DNA of 64,000 nt from contig NZ_FMYY01000006.1 in the NCBI RefSeq assembly GCF_900101595.1, forward strand, positions 86,362 to 150,361. The letters are read 5' to 3'. A program made the translations under genes and the position numbers. Of the stretch, positions 53,101 to 62,181 are shown one piece after another. The stretch comes from Paenibacillus sp. cl123 (GTDB lineage Bacteria > Bacillota > Bacilli > Paenibacillales > NBRC-103111). Under the pieces are notes generated by a model. The model did no database searches. It saw only the letters and a list, made by a program, of their open reading frames with translations, and had not been told where the DNA came from. The number at the start of each line of letters is the position of its first letter. The first letter of the stretch is position 1.

Positions 53101-55386
53101 CCGGATAAGATCCTGGGCGACGGCAAGTCCACGACGGAGCTGACCGCCAAGCTGACGGACGGCGACGGGAAGCCGCTCGCGAATGTGGAAGTGGTGTTCA
53201 GCGCGCAGAAAGGCACGTTCGTCGAAGGTGACAGGGCTGTAACCAATGCGGAAGGCTTGGCCGTTGTAACGTACAAGTCGGACAAAATAACCGGAGTCGA
53301 TTCTCAGGACATTCCGGTAAAAGCGGATGTGCAAGACCCGTCCCGCGGCCTGTCCGCGAAGGACCAGATCGTTGTAACCTTCCAGCCGGCTACGGTCAGC
53401 GGTGTTATCACGAAGGGAGCCGACAACAAGCCGGTTGCCGGAGCTGTGGTCACCGTAACGCTGGATATGAACCATGACGGCAAGATTGACGAACAGGATT
53501 TTGTGAAGACGGTCGTAACTGCCGAAGACGGCTCTTATTCTCTGCCGGTGCCGCGCGGCGATGAACGGTACGAGGTGTCGGTTACGCAGCAGATGATGGT
53601 TGGCGGCGTATTGACCCCGGTTACCTACAAGCAGACGGCTGAAGTAGGAACGGTGACAGGCTCCGAGAGTGAAAACTTCGAGTCCGAGAAAACCGTCACC
53701 GGCATCGTGCTGTCCAAGCAGCCGGACGGCGAGTCGAAGCTGCTGGAGCCTGCATTTGTCAGCAAGCTGCAGGCCTACCTGAAGGATGCTGCGGGCAACT
53801 ACGTGCTGGATGCCGCTACGCAGCAGCCGAAAGCATTTCCGCTTGCCGATCAAGGAGTTTTCCATGCGGAGGGCTTGGCGATCGGAGATTACAGTCTGGA
53901 GCTCAGATATGTGTTCCAGCCGGGACAAGAAATTGTAGTTAACCGCACGAAGGATGGCAAGCTGCCGGTACTGTCGGTAAGCGCCGAGGGCGAACTGAAT
54001 ATTTCAGAAGAGTTGATCGATCCTTACGGTGAAATCCGCGATGCTCGTACGCTTGCTCTGATTGAAGGAGCGCATGTCGTGCTGTATTATGCCGATACGC
54101 AGCGCAATCGCGATCAAGGCGTACAGCCGGGCGCAGAGGTCGTATTACCTCTCCTGCCGGGATTCGCGCCGAATCAGAACGCGAATCCGCAGAATAGCGA
54201 CAACCACGGGTTCTATGCTTATATGGTCTTCCCACAAACGGATTATTATCTGGTCGTTACCAAAAATGGCTATGACAGATATACAAGCCCTACCATTTCC
54301 GTAGAATGGGATATTGTGCGCCATGATCTTAAGCTGCACCCGCAGTCTTCCGACAGCGACAGCAGCGGAGGGTATGTCTCGGCTCCTATGCCGGACTTGC
54401 TCCTTAGTTTGTCGGTGGACCGCAATCTGATACAGCCGGGCGGACAATCGAAAGTAAGCGTCCAGTACGGCAACTCCTCGAGCTTCACCATTACGGACGG
54501 CACGGTTGAGGTAACACTGCCGGAAGGCGTGCAAGTGATCGATGCGGCCGGAGGGAAGGTCGAGGGCGGCAAGATCCGCTGGAGCGTAAGCGATATGGCT
54601 GCAGGCGCCAAGGAACGCAAGGAAATTACGCTTCAATGGCCGGGACAGCTGAAGGCCGATATGGAGTTTGATCTGAAAGGCAGCTTCAAAGCGGGCTCGA
54701 GCGCCGCTCCGGCCGCAGAAGCGAAATCTTCGGCGAAAGTGACGGTCAGCGGCGAACAAGCCCTGCGTCATGAACGCTATATCCTGGGCTATCCGGACGG
54801 CACGTTCAAGGCCGATAACCATCTGACCCGGGCGGAGCTGGCGGCGATCATCGCGCGGCTGCTGCACAATGACGAAGCGGCCGAAACGATCGCTTACAAC
54901 GATGTGCCGGACACCCACTGGGCGGCGGATTATATCCGGACTGTGACCAAGCATCAAGTATTCAACGGCTTCGAAGACGGCACGTTCCGTCCGGAAGCTC
55001 AAGTCAAGCGCGGCGAGCTGGCCGTCGTGATGGCGCGTTTCCTGCAGCTGGACGTCAGTTTGGCGACGGAGACTCATTTTACAGACGGATTGAACCATTG
55101 GGCAGGCTCTTCGATCGAAAGCCTGTACAGAGGCAAGTTCCTGACCGGTTATCCGGACGGCACCTTCAAACCGGATCATTCGATCATCCGCTCGGAGGCC
55201 GTGACGATGATCAACCGCATGTTGTTCCGCGGGCCTCTGCATGGACTGAGCTCCCAGTTCCCCGACATGCCGGAAAGTCATTGGGCATACGGAGAAGTGC
55301 AAGAAGCGACAGTATCTCATGAAGCCGTCCGCAATAGCGACGGAAGCGAGCAATTCAAGGAACGCCTGAACGATCAGGTGCGATAA
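50200..55386 (+). CDS. Multidomain SLH surface protein with cadherin-like repeats
   Basis: 1728 residues. The start is the GTG at 50200 with SD AAGGAGG. The signal peptide spans about residues 1-35. Cadherin-like/VCBS-type repeats (VNDAPVAQGEQWNVDENG, TYKVGTKPAHGTLTLQPNGQ) occupy residues 350-840; two units are almost identical. An invasin-like Big_1 domain follows near 960-1060. A carboxypeptidase-regulatory-like domain with an EF-hand-type loop (DMNHDGKIDEQDF) is near 1086, then a DUF11-like domain near 1400-1500. The C-terminal SLH motifs (YILGYPDGTFKADNHLTRAE, FNGFEDGTFRPEAQVKRGEL) anchor it to the cell wall. It is probably a calcium-stabilised adhesin or matrix protein. Confidence 0.9.
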   Translation: MSKMKSLMKQKYLSLGLSVLMAAGLALPAAQVGAAGTGSAGSGNLPPTRGTYMTDDDNLNNNNEKMPDPPSAATTGSYGRPASTKVGDLDVYEALTAASGARKKGDPKSNTMINKYHPKYPFEFNVDVTGDAPTESAYLLVRAFDVDEEDGEWDKVYTSSTGPLTFSGSGNRSGWSFPEVNLLGALSGNGDTWNTSVFKLDPAQVKQGDFFVGVSISHNKSKASSVNEGWETTIDWAQLVIDGGIRETGEITGADIAVTPGKVTVNTGIRPIKQDQKYWLEVNVIDQATGDNLATSMTSRGPYTADEVVNGIQLSDSSIKAGGNYTINVILFDDQNGVPKKAEHIYSISTNDPKVSDIAKSGSENTPVAFTDNDFKSKFLRQDGGANGSQLTKVKIMSLPADGTLKLDGSNVTVGQEIPVGDLGKLEFHPAAGWSGSTVFSWNGQNTDGYAPIPAKVTLTIAAVNDAPVAQGEQWNVDENGTKTGKLTGTDADQDPLTYKVGTKPAHGTLTLQPNGQYTYKPAAGYVGSDSFTFTVNDGTVDSAPATVTITVNNVNDAPVAQGEQWNVDEDGTKTGKLTGTDADQDPLTYKVGTQPTHGTLTLQPNGQYTYKPDANYYGPDSFTFLVNDGQLDSAPALVTITVNAVNDAPVITLDGVPVENNQAAVTVDTYENKSLLIPLSGIDIETATSALVQTTLNGPAHGTLQKQPGNGGWLYTPSPDYSGPDSFDYKIMDEGGLTAQVHVQIIVKPVNGQPVAVPQTIVLEENTTATIVLSGSDRETVTGLVYSYVAGSGPQHGTLSGHQGGGAVWTYTPQANFTGTDSFRFTATDEDGLASAPAEIKVVVQKSLEGWVGQRSMGDTTTVYGMPGQPLKLSAVSGVWAKEVWAVVNGETVALQLINGDTFEADGYKKWENTAYKLPVQVQAGEHSVTFQGIKLNQEPLAAESAQRLGDNGFRVVASTLKLTANPDKILGDGKSTTELTAKLTDGDGKPLANVEVVFSAQKGTFVEGDRAVTNAEGLAVVTYKSDKITGVDSQDIPVKADVQDPSRGLSAKDQIVVTFQPATVSGVITKGADNKPVAGAVVTVTLDMNHDGKIDEQDFVKTVVTAEDGSYSLPVPRGDERYEVSVTQQMMVGGVLTPVTYKQTAEVGTVTGSESENFESEKTVTGIVLSKQPDGESKLLEPAFVSKLQAYLKDAAGNYVLDAATQQPKAFPLADQGVFHAEGLAIGDYSLELRYVFQPGQEIVVNRTKDGKLPVLSVSAEGELNISEELIDPYGEIRDARTLALIEGAHVVLYYADTQRNRDQGVQPGAEVVLPLLPGFAPNQNANPQNSDNHGFYAYMVFPQTDYYLVVTKNGYDRYTSPTISVEWDIVRHDLKLHPQSSDSDSSGGYVSAPMPDLLLSLSVDRNLIQPGGQSKVSVQYGNSSSFTITDGTVEVTLPEGVQVIDAAGGKVEGGKIRWSVSDMAAGAKERKEITLQWPGQLKADMEFDLKGSFKAGSSAAPAAEAKSSAKVTVSGEQALRHERYILGYPDGTFKADNHLTRAELAAIIARLLHNDEAAETIAYNDVPDTHWAADYIRTVTKHQVFNGFEDGTFRPEAQVKRGELAVVMARFLQLDVSLATETHFTDGLNHWAGSSIESLYRGKFLTGYPDGTFKPDHSIIRSEAVTMINRMLFRGPLHGLSSQFPDMPESHWAYGEVQEATVSHEAVRNSDGSEQFKERLNDQVR
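51589..52134 (+). repeat. Two in-frame 273-bp repeats inside the SLH gene
   Basis: The units 51589-51861 and 51862-52134 begin with GTCAACGA(C/T)GCGCCGGTAG and are nearly identical in their first half at DNA level; a third, diverged copy starts at 52135. The period of 273 bases is 91 codons, one cadherin-like domain. Unequal crossing-over could change the copy number. Confidence 0.85.
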
Positions 55387-55398
55387 AATCAAGCATGG

Positions 55399-55445
55399 GC
55401 CGGGTGGCCGCAGACTCAGCAATGACGTCTGCGCCTCCCGGCTTT
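55399..55445 (+). terminator. Probable terminator of the cadherin-like SLH gene
   Basis: Nested stems GCCGGG/CCCGGC (55399-55404, 55437-55442) and GCAGAC/GTCTGC (55410-55415, 55427-55432) with a short T tail. Confidence 0.55.
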
Positions 55446-55894
55446 GTGCTACCCTTGATTGTACCCATGTGCTGTTCGTTGTCGATGTGGGAGCAAAGGA
55501 GGAGCTGTGCGCGGAGCTGGAGAGGGCATGTACGCTGCGGAGGCAGCGGCGGACAGTGCGGGCGGGAGGCCCGGCTTGCCGGACATGTCCCCGGATTGAC
55601 GCTCTTCGCTTCGCATGAAGGAAGCCCGGTTGTCCCGTAAAGGGGAGAACCGGGCTAATTGGCCATACGCCAGCCCAAGCGGGGCAATCCGCTTTCGCCT
55701 TCGCCTTCGCCGCCGCCGCAGTCTGCCGGTCTGCTCCAGCGCCTTGACGATTTGATCGGGCGAACAGGCGTCAGGCAGCCCGTATTTTGTTGTCGAGCAC
55801 GATTTTAAAGTGATTTGCTCATTTTTTTAGAGCATTGGTTTTTCTAATATGTTAAAATAACCCGGTAATACTGCATATGGCTGAGGTGATTCGG
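55446..55894. other. Intergenic region with an inverted repeat
   Basis: AGCCCGGTT (55623-55631) pairs perfectly with AACCGGGCT (55648-55656). On the minus strand near 55690-55800 a short stretch reads like coding sequence (YGLPDACSPDQIVKALEQTG) before running into an Arg repeat. It has no start or SD and may be a gene remnant. The AT-rich stretch 55800-55865 probably holds the promoter of the next gene, but I cannot place it. Confidence 0.4.
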
Positions 55895-58231
55895 ATGCTC
55901 TTGCGTGGGAAGACCAGTAAAAACAATGTGTTCAAACGCTTCATGATCTCCTTCTTGCTCATGCTAATCATCCCGATCGTGCTGTCGAGCTTCACCTACT
56001 ACGAGGCGGTTCAAATCGTAGAGACGCAGTCCCGCGAAGCAAAGCTGCATATCCTGGAGCAAGCAAGGGATATGCTCGACAAGCAGTGGATGGATATGGA
56101 CGAAGCCGCGATTAAACTATCCTATGATTCGCGCTTGATGGGGCTCTATCATTTACGGACGCCGCTAGGCAACTCGCCGGAGCTCTTCGATATTTGGAAT
56201 TATTATAAAGATTTTCATTCTTCATCCTTAACTGGAAGCGCATACACGAATACATTTTTCGTCGTGCTGAAAAATAGCGACCTGGTGTTCTCCAAAGTCC
56301 AGATGACCGACTCGTCAAGGACGTTTTATCAGGACGAGTTTCAGTACGAAGGCATGTCGTACGAGGAGTGGCATGCATTCCTGTTCGATAAGCCGCACTT
56401 GCGCGATACGCTCCCTTCTCGGCTTGTACGGTTGAAGGGGAGGGAGACATCGGGTATCACCTACGTGACATCCCTGCCGCTTGGCATGAACCAGGAGACC
56501 CAGGCCGTGGTCGTATTCGCGATTGAGGACAACGATATCATGAAGCTTGTCGGAATCGACGGAACAGATGACGCGGACGGCCAGACGTTCGCCATCCTGG
56601 ATGAGAACGGCGAAGTCGTCACCGCAAGCGCGGACGTTCCCATTCCGGAAAAAATCCGTCAAACGACCGAGCGCAACGGCTATACGCACGCTGAAATAGC
56701 GGGAGAAGACCATCTCTTCGTCTACACTCGTTCGGCTTACAATAACCTGGTATACGTCGTGTCCTTGCCAATTGAACAAGTGATGGGCAAGGTCAATTAT
56801 ATCCGCACGATTGCCCTATCCGTCGCAGCAGGGACGCTCGTCGTCGGCACGATCATTTCCTTGTGGATGGCCAATAGACACTCCAAGCCGTGGAAAGATA
56901 TCGTCAAGGTCCTCAGAGCGTTCTGGGGCAACGACCAGCTTGGCGGCAGGCCGGATCAGACCGAGAGGCCCAATGAGGTCGATTATTTACAGACGAGCAT
57001 TGCCCGGTTAATCGATAACAATCAATCGCTGCAGCAGATGCTGCAGCGGCAGGCCGATACGCTCAAAAACGTGTTTATCGAGCGTCTGTTCAAGGGCGAG
57101 TTCGAGGACCGCGCACAGATGCACGCGATGCTCGTTCATGCAGGTCTTGAGATGCGCGGGAGCGGCTTTGTCATTGCTGTGCTCCATATCTATAAACATA
57201 ACGAAACGCTTAATGCAGAAAGCCTGGAAGAATTGAACATCCTCCGGGCCTTGATAGAAGGGATCATTCGCGATCACCTTCAGGAGAGAGGCTACGTTCA
57301 CACGATGCATGAAAATGAACTGGCAATCCTGATTCGTTCCGACGTTGCGGAGAAGAGTGCGTTTGTCAGTGACCTGGACAACCTGTTCCTCCAAATTAAC
57401 CGTGACATCCAGGAACGCTATGTCATCGTACCGATGATCGGCATCGGCAGCATCTATGAGGATCTGCTCGATGTGCATTATTCCTACCAGGAAGCGAAGC
57501 TGGCCGTCACGGACAGTCATGTGGAGGGCGGCGACAAGCCGGCCATCGTGTCGTATGCCCGGATTGCCAAAGAGCAGACCGGCTACTATTATCCGACGGA
57601 AGTGGAGATCCGCCTCATGAATGTCATCAAGGCGGGCAATTCTGCGGAGCTTGCTCACATCCTGCAGCATCTGCACAATGAGAACTTCTTGACCCGGACC
57701 TTGTCCGCGGGCATGAAGCAGCATCTGCTCAGCGAGCTGCAGGCAACGGAGCTTAAGCTGAAGGATGAGCTCGGACATCCCCCTGTCGTGGAGGAGAATG
57801 ACCCTGGTTATACGCTGGACATCGCGGATACCGAGCCGGGCTTGCGGGATATTTTTCTGCAATTCCATCACTTGTGCCGTTCGAACGAGAGAAACAAAAA
57901 GAGCCGGAATACGCATCTCCTGGACAAAATAGTGGCTTATATCCACGATCATTTCCAGGATCCGAATATTAGCTTGTACGCCATTGCTTCTCATTTTAAT
58001 TTATCGGAATCTTACTTGTCGCAGTTTTTCAAAGAGCAGTCCGGGGAAACGTTCAGCTCCTACCTGGAGCAGCTCCGCATCTCGCTTGCCTGCCGGTTGA
58101 TTGCACAAGGCTCGTTGTCCATCGACAATATCGCGGTGCAGGCAGGCTACAACAGCACGCATTCGTTTCGCCGCGCATTCAAAAGGACGATGGGAGTGTC
58201 CCCATCGTCCTACAAGGAAATGCAAGGTTAA
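55895..58231 (+). CDS. Membrane-anchored AraC-family regulator (YesN-like)
   Basis: About 778 residues from the ATG at 55895, which has SD GAGGTG six bases upstream; an ATG at 55877 has none. Helices near residues 13-35 and 304-327 flank an extracellular Cache-like sensor. The C-terminal 100 residues are the AraC DNA-binding domain (SLYAIASHFNLSESYLSQFF, NSTHSFRRAFKRTMGVSPSS). Its last bases overlap the stop of the convergent binding-protein gene by three bases. By position it should control the ABC transporter operon and perhaps the pectate lyase. Confidence 0.9.
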   Translation: MLLRGKTSKNNVFKRFMISFLLMLIIPIVLSSFTYYEAVQIVETQSREAKLHILEQARDMLDKQWMDMDEAAIKLSYDSRLMGLYHLRTPLGNSPELFDIWNYYKDFHSSSLTGSAYTNTFFVVLKNSDLVFSKVQMTDSSRTFYQDEFQYEGMSYEEWHAFLFDKPHLRDTLPSRLVRLKGRETSGITYVTSLPLGMNQETQAVVVFAIEDNDIMKLVGIDGTDDADGQTFAILDENGEVVTASADVPIPEKIRQTTERNGYTHAEIAGEDHLFVYTRSAYNNLVYVVSLPIEQVMGKVNYIRTIALSVAAGTLVVGTIISLWMANRHSKPWKDIVKVLRAFWGNDQLGGRPDQTERPNEVDYLQTSIARLIDNNQSLQQMLQRQADTLKNVFIERLFKGEFEDRAQMHAMLVHAGLEMRGSGFVIAVLHIYKHNETLNAESLEELNILRALIEGIIRDHLQERGYVHTMHENELAILIRSDVAEKSAFVSDLDNLFLQINRDIQERYVIVPMIGIGSIYEDLLDVHYSYQEAKLAVTDSHVEGGDKPAIVSYARIAKEQTGYYYPTEVEIRLMNVIKAGNSAELAHILQHLHNENFLTRTLSAGMKQHLLSELQATELKLKDELGHPPVVEENDPGYTLDIADTEPGLRDIFLQFHHLCRSNERNKKSRNTHLLDKIVAYIHDHFQDPNISLYAIASHFNLSESYLSQFFKEQSGETFSSYLEQLRISLACRLIAQGSLSIDNIAVQAGYNSTHSFRRAFKRTMGVSPSSYKEMQG

Positions 58232-59859
58232 CTGTTATTCGCTTTGCTGTAAGCGTCCGTCCGCAGTTTCACAACTTCCGGCAGGCCGGCTTTGTTCGCG
58301 GCGTCCATAAACTTCTTCCAGTCGGCATCATTGGACGGGTCGAGCGCACCCATAATGAATTTCAGCCAGTATTCGTCGCGCACGCCGTTCAGATTCGTTT
58401 CAAGCCCGACCAGCTTCTTGCGATCTGCGTCGCTTAACTGGAGAATCGGCTCGATGGGGCCGTAGTAGTTAGGCTTGGACGGGATGACCTTGCTCATCTC
58501 CAGCTTCAGCTTGTTGAACGTTTGGTCAAAGGACTTGTGAGGTAAAATGAAGCCCCCTAATCCGATCACCCCGATGTTGATGCCGTAGTTCGCCAGCTTG
58601 TCGCCCTGCGCCTGGGTAGGCGTGCTCATGGACGGCAAGAACGTAGGAACGCCGTCCTTCTTCTCGTACGTAACCCCTTCCTTGCCATACGTGTACCAGA
58701 GCTGGCCTTCTTCCGAGACGGCCCAGTTCAAGTAATCAAGCAAACGATCGACCTTCTCCTGGCTAGTGCCTTTCTTGATCGCCGGCCCCCAGTACGAATA
58801 ATACGATTCCTTCTTGTAAATCGTTTTTTTCGGGTCGCTCGTCGGATGGTCGAAATTGTCGACCCACGCCCATTTGACGTCCGGAGCGGCAGTCTTCTGC
58901 TGTCCGTCCATGAAGGAAGGATCGTTAATCGTCTGCGCAATGACGTGATTGCCTTGGGCAATCAGTTTGTTTGTCTGGTCGGCCGTCGCTGTAGCGAAAT
59001 CCTTCATGAGCAAGCCGTTTTTGTACATTTTGTTCAGGAATATAAGAATATCGCGGCTTTGGTCGGTAGCGAGCGGATAGGCATGAAACTGTTTGGTGAC
59101 CGGGTCCACGTAAGAGTTCCAGGTGAGCAGCAGGTCAGGAAAACCGAACATTTGGAAAAACGTGCTGACAGCCCATAGCGGAGACGACGAGTTTCCCGGC
59201 ACCACGAACGGAATGAGACCGGTTTTATCCTTGATCGTCTTGAGCGTGTCGATCATTTCATCCGGCGTGCCCGGGAACTTCAGACCGTATTTGTCAAATA
59301 GATCCTTGCGGTATTGCCAGGCATTCTGCACCGGTATCGTCCGCTTATTAGGCAGGAAGTACAGCTTGCCATCGGAGAAGCGCGTCGACTTGAGGACGGT
59401 ATCCCATTCCTCGTCGGTCCAAATTTTCAGGTAGTTAGGCAGCTTTTGCTTGATCTCGTCCAGCTCAAACGGGCGCAGGTAGCCCGCCGACATCCACTCG
59501 ATCGATTTCCATTGATCGCGGGAGTAGGGGATGAACTCGGGACCGTCTCCGGTGGAGAACATCAGCGTCGTCTTGGTCGCCCAATCGTTGCGGCTGTAGT
59601 CCTCCGCCTTGAACACAAGATTGAATTTCTCTTTCAGCATCTTCGCTTCCAAATCGTCCTTGACCGTCGAGGTATCCAGAATCGCTCTCGACACGGTAAT
59701 CGTCAGTTCCTTGTCGTATTTACCACTGCCACTGCCATTGGATGCGGGTGCTGCCGTACCCGGCGATGCAGGCGGCGTCTCCCCGCTCTCGGAACAGCCG
59801 ATGACGAGTGTAAGAGGCAGGATAGCGGCTGCCACGAGTTTAAGCGGTTTTTTGACCAT
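58228..59859 (-). CDS. Extracellular solute-binding lipoprotein (LipO type)
   Basis: 543 residues. The signal peptide ends in the lipobox LVIGC near residue 22 and a Ser/Gly-rich linker follows. The sequence has the layout of large binding proteins for LplB/YtcP importers (LTITVSRAILDTSTVKDDLE near the start; Trp-rich segments such as AWVDNFDHPTSDPKK). SD AAGGGGG precedes the ATG. It is the last gene of the minus-strand operon. The divergent pectate lyase suggests a pectin-derived oligosaccharide as ligand; this is inferred from context. Confidence 0.9.
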   Translation of the reverse strand: MVKKPLKLVAAAILPLTLVIGCSESGETPPASPGTAAPASNGSGSGKYDKELTITVSRAILDTSTVKDDLEAKMLKEKFNLVFKAEDYSRNDWATKTTLMFSTGDGPEFIPYSRDQWKSIEWMSAGYLRPFELDEIKQKLPNYLKIWTDEEWDTVLKSTRFSDGKLYFLPNKRTIPVQNAWQYRKDLFDKYGLKFPGTPDEMIDTLKTIKDKTGLIPFVVPGNSSSPLWAVSTFFQMFGFPDLLLTWNSYVDPVTKQFHAYPLATDQSRDILIFLNKMYKNGLLMKDFATATADQTNKLIAQGNHVIAQTINDPSFMDGQQKTAAPDVKWAWVDNFDHPTSDPKKTIYKKESYYSYWGPAIKKGTSQEKVDRLLDYLNWAVSEEGQLWYTYGKEGVTYEKKDGVPTFLPSMSTPTQAQGDKLANYGINIGVIGLGGFILPHKSFDQTFNKLKLEMSKVIPSKPNYYGPIEPILQLSDADRKKLVGLETNLNGVRDEYWLKFIMGALDPSNDADWKKFMDAANKAGLPEVVKLRTDAYSKANNS

Positions 59860-59895
59860 GTTGAATTCCCCCTTGGTTTCTTAATCTGTGCAGGC

Positions 59896-60786
59896 TCAGC
59901 CTTTTAACGAACCGATCATGACGCCCTTGACGAAATATTTCTGAATGAATGGATACAAAATCATCATAGGTCCGATGGACACGAATAATGTGGCGTATTT
60001 GATCGACGTGACGTCCGTAGAAGCCATCTCGCTGGCTGACGCCTCGCCCGCCTTGATCGACTGCATGAGCAGCTCGGAGCGGATGATGATCTGCCGCAAA
60101 ACCATCTGCAGCGGGTATTTATCCGTATCCTTCAAGTAAAGCAGCGAGGAGAACCAGGCGTTCCAATAGTTCACGGCGTAGAAGAGACCGATCGTAACGA
60201 GCGCCGCCATCGATAAAGGCAAGGTGATGCGGATAAAGATGATCAGATCGTTGGCCCCGTCCAAGTAAGCGGATTCATTTAATTCTTCCGGAACCGCCTG
60301 GAAATAAGACCGCATGATGATCAAGTAATAGGTGGATACGGCCGTCGGCAGGACGATGGCCCATAGGGTGTTGTACAGCCCCAAATTTTTCACGAGTAAG
60401 AAGTTGGTGATCATCCCGCCGTTAAAGTACATCGTGATCAGTACGAACCACATGTAATATCGCCGCAGCGCCAGCTTTTTCCGCGAAATGGCGTAAGCGA
60501 GCGAGGTCGTAAGCAGCATGCTTATCGCCGTTCCAAGCGTCGTATAGACGACGGAGTTCAGGAAAGAGCGAGGGACCGTTTTAGCTTCCCAGATGAGACG
60601 GTATGCTTTCATTGTAACATCAACCGGGAAAATTGTTACCTTGCCTAAGTTGTAAGCTTCCGGACTGCTGAGCGATGCGGATAACACGTAAAGAACCGGG
60701 TATATCGTCACGATCAGGACTATAATGACGACCGCATGCACCACAACGTCCAGCAGTTTGGACGATAGCGATTGATCGCGGATCAT
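59896..60786 (-). CDS. ABC transporter permease, YtcP/LplC type
   Basis: 296 residues with six predicted helices. The N-terminal TIYPVLYVLSASLSSPEAYN, the EAA loop ESAYLDGANDLIIFIRITLP and the ending KYFVKGVMIGSLKG are typical. SD AAGGAGGTG is close to perfect. It lies 18 bases after the LplB-type permease and 36 bases before the binding protein, so the three genes form one operon without an ATPase. Confidence 0.93.
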   Translation of the reverse strand: MIRDQSLSSKLLDVVVHAVVIIVLIVTIYPVLYVLSASLSSPEAYNLGKVTIFPVDVTMKAYRLIWEAKTVPRSFLNSVVYTTLGTAISMLLTTSLAYAISRKKLALRRYYMWFVLITMYFNGGMITNFLLVKNLGLYNTLWAIVLPTAVSTYYLIIMRSYFQAVPEELNESAYLDGANDLIIFIRITLPLSMAALVTIGLFYAVNYWNAWFSSLLYLKDTDKYPLQMVLRQIIIRSELLMQSIKAGEASASEMASTDVTSIKYATLFVSIGPMMILYPFIQKYFVKGVMIGSLKG

Positions 60787-60804
60787 AGCGGCACCTCCTT
60801 CGGT

Positions 60805-61767
60805 TTAGAACAAGCTGTTGTCGGTCGTCTTCTTAACGATCCAGTTGGCGGTCAGCAGCAGAAAGATATTAATCAGCGAGTTAAAAAATCCAACCGCCGT
60901 AGCGAAGCTGAATTCGCCGAACTCCAGGCCGCGGCGGTATACGAACGTGCTGATCACATCCGATACTTCGTACGTGACGGGAGACTGCATGAGCAGCACC
61001 TTGTCAGCGCCGAGCGACATCATTTTGCCGATCTGGAGCAGCAGCATGATCATGATCGTAGGCTGGATCGCGGGCAGGGTAATGTGCCAGATCATCTGCA
61101 CGCGGCTTGCCCCGTCAAGCGAGGCGGATTCATACATATCCGGATTCACGTTCGTCAAGGCGGCCAGGTAGATGATCGCGCCCCACCCGAGCGTCGTCCA
61201 TATATCGGAGAGAATATAAAGCGGCCGGAACCACTCCGACTGGCCCATGAAGTTGATCGGCTCCATATGGAACACTTTCACGAGCAGCATATTGAACGGG
61301 CCGTCCTGGGGCGAGAGGAACATGAACAGCATCCCGACGATCGCCGGCAGCGAGATAAAATGCGGCAAGTAGCTCACCGTCTGCACGAATCGCTTGTAGA
61401 AACGGTTCCGTATCTCGTTGAGGAAGATGGCGAACAAGATTTGCAGCGGAAAAACGAACAATAATTCGAGAAAGCTCAGCAGCAATGTATTGCGGATGAC
61501 CCGCCAGAAGTACATATGCTGGAAAAACGCCTTGAATTGATCGAAGCCGATCCAGGTGCTGCCCCATACCCCTTTCAAAGGCTGAAAATCTTGAAACGCG
61601 ATCAGGATGCCATACATCGGAACATAATTGAAAATCAGATAATACAAAACCCCCGGCAATGCCAATAAATGAAGATACTTCGAGCGCGCCCACCCTTTCT
61701 TGAACGCAGCTGCCCAACTGTCCCGTTTTTTCACCGGATCATTGGCTAGGGGCGCAACATGATTCAC
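60805..61767 (-). CDS. ABC transporter permease, LplB type
   Basis: About 320 residues. The signature LLALPGVLYYLIFNYVPMYG and the EAA loop ESASLDGASRVQMIWHITLP identify an LplB-type permease with six helices. The start is uncertain. The GTG at 61767 lies nine bases after AAAGGAG and is preferred. An ATG at 61776 abuts that SD, and an ATG at 61809 overlaps the stop of a short upstream ORF (ATGA), which would allow coupled translation. It is the first large gene of the minus-strand importer operon. Confidence 0.9.
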   Translation of the reverse strand: MNHVAPLANDPVKKRDSWAAAFKKGWARSKYLHLLALPGVLYYLIFNYVPMYGILIAFQDFQPLKGVWGSTWIGFDQFKAFFQHMYFWRVIRNTLLLSFLELLFVFPLQILFAIFLNEIRNRFYKRFVQTVSYLPHFISLPAIVGMLFMFLSPQDGPFNMLLVKVFHMEPINFMGQSEWFRPLYILSDIWTTLGWGAIIYLAALTNVNPDMYESASLDGASRVQMIWHITLPAIQPTIMIMLLLQIGKMMSLGADKVLLMQSPVTYEVSDVISTFVYRRGLEFGEFSFATAVGFFNSLINIFLLLTANWIVKKTTDNSLF

Positions 61768-61805
61768 TTGCTTCATCTCCTTTCGCTTATCGCATGATGA
61801 TGCGT

Positions 61806-61871
61806 TCATTGCACGGAGGCTGCCATGTCTTGACGACCCCTGGCAGCGCTTCCACCAACGCTTACAGTCAT
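61806..61871 (-). CDS. Possible 21-codon leader ORF upstream of the transporter operon
   Basis: An ATG at 61871 follows a strong SD (GGAAGGAGG, complement of 61881-61889) at normal spacing. The ORF of 21 codons (MTVSVGGSAARGRQDMAASV, then Q) ends in a TGA that overlaps the ATG at 61809 in the permease frame. This resembles a leader peptide with translational coupling. The peptide shows no known motif. Confidence 0.45.
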   Translation of the reverse strand: MTVSVGGSAARGRQDMAASVQ

Positions 61872-61889
61872 CTTACAAAGCCTCCTTCC

Positions 61890-62178
61890 GGGGTACAAGG
61901 TACATCTCATGAGAGGGGTACTATTCATTAGATTCCATACGGGAAAATGCTTTTTTCTAAAAAATTGTACGGTGTCCGCAGCAGATGGAAGTGGTCCGCA
62001 CGGGCGTACAAGGGTTATGATCGACAAGAAGGGGAGCGATAATTCATCACGAAAAGAAAGCGATTACAAGTCGGCTCCTGCTTTGGTTCTTACTGGTAAA
62101 AGGGGGTGGCTGGACAGGATTCAGGGGAAGGGAATGACCAAGCTAGTTTCAGGCTGGCCTACCAATTAGAGGAGGTAC
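61890..62178. promoter_or_regulatory. Divergent control region between transporter operon and pectate lyase
   Basis: About 290 bases without a gene. AGAAAGCGATTACA at 62055-62068 matches a catabolite-responsive element with two mismatches, about 115 bases before the lyase. No clear -35/-10 pair could be assigned to either strand, consistent with activator dependence. Confidence 0.35.
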
Positions 62179-62181
62179 ATG

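Noticed and set aside
52597-53928. Minus-strand ORF of 443 codons inside the second SLH gene
   Set aside because: Antisense shadow with no domain and no SD; the sense frame has clear domains.
55690-55800. Minus-strand coding remnant before the second AraC gene
   Set aside because: Only about 25 plausible residues followed by an Arg-rich simple repeat; no start, SD or family recognised.
62055-62068. Catabolite-responsive element before the pectate lyase
   Set aside because: Two mismatches to the consensus; too weak to call as more than a candidate.
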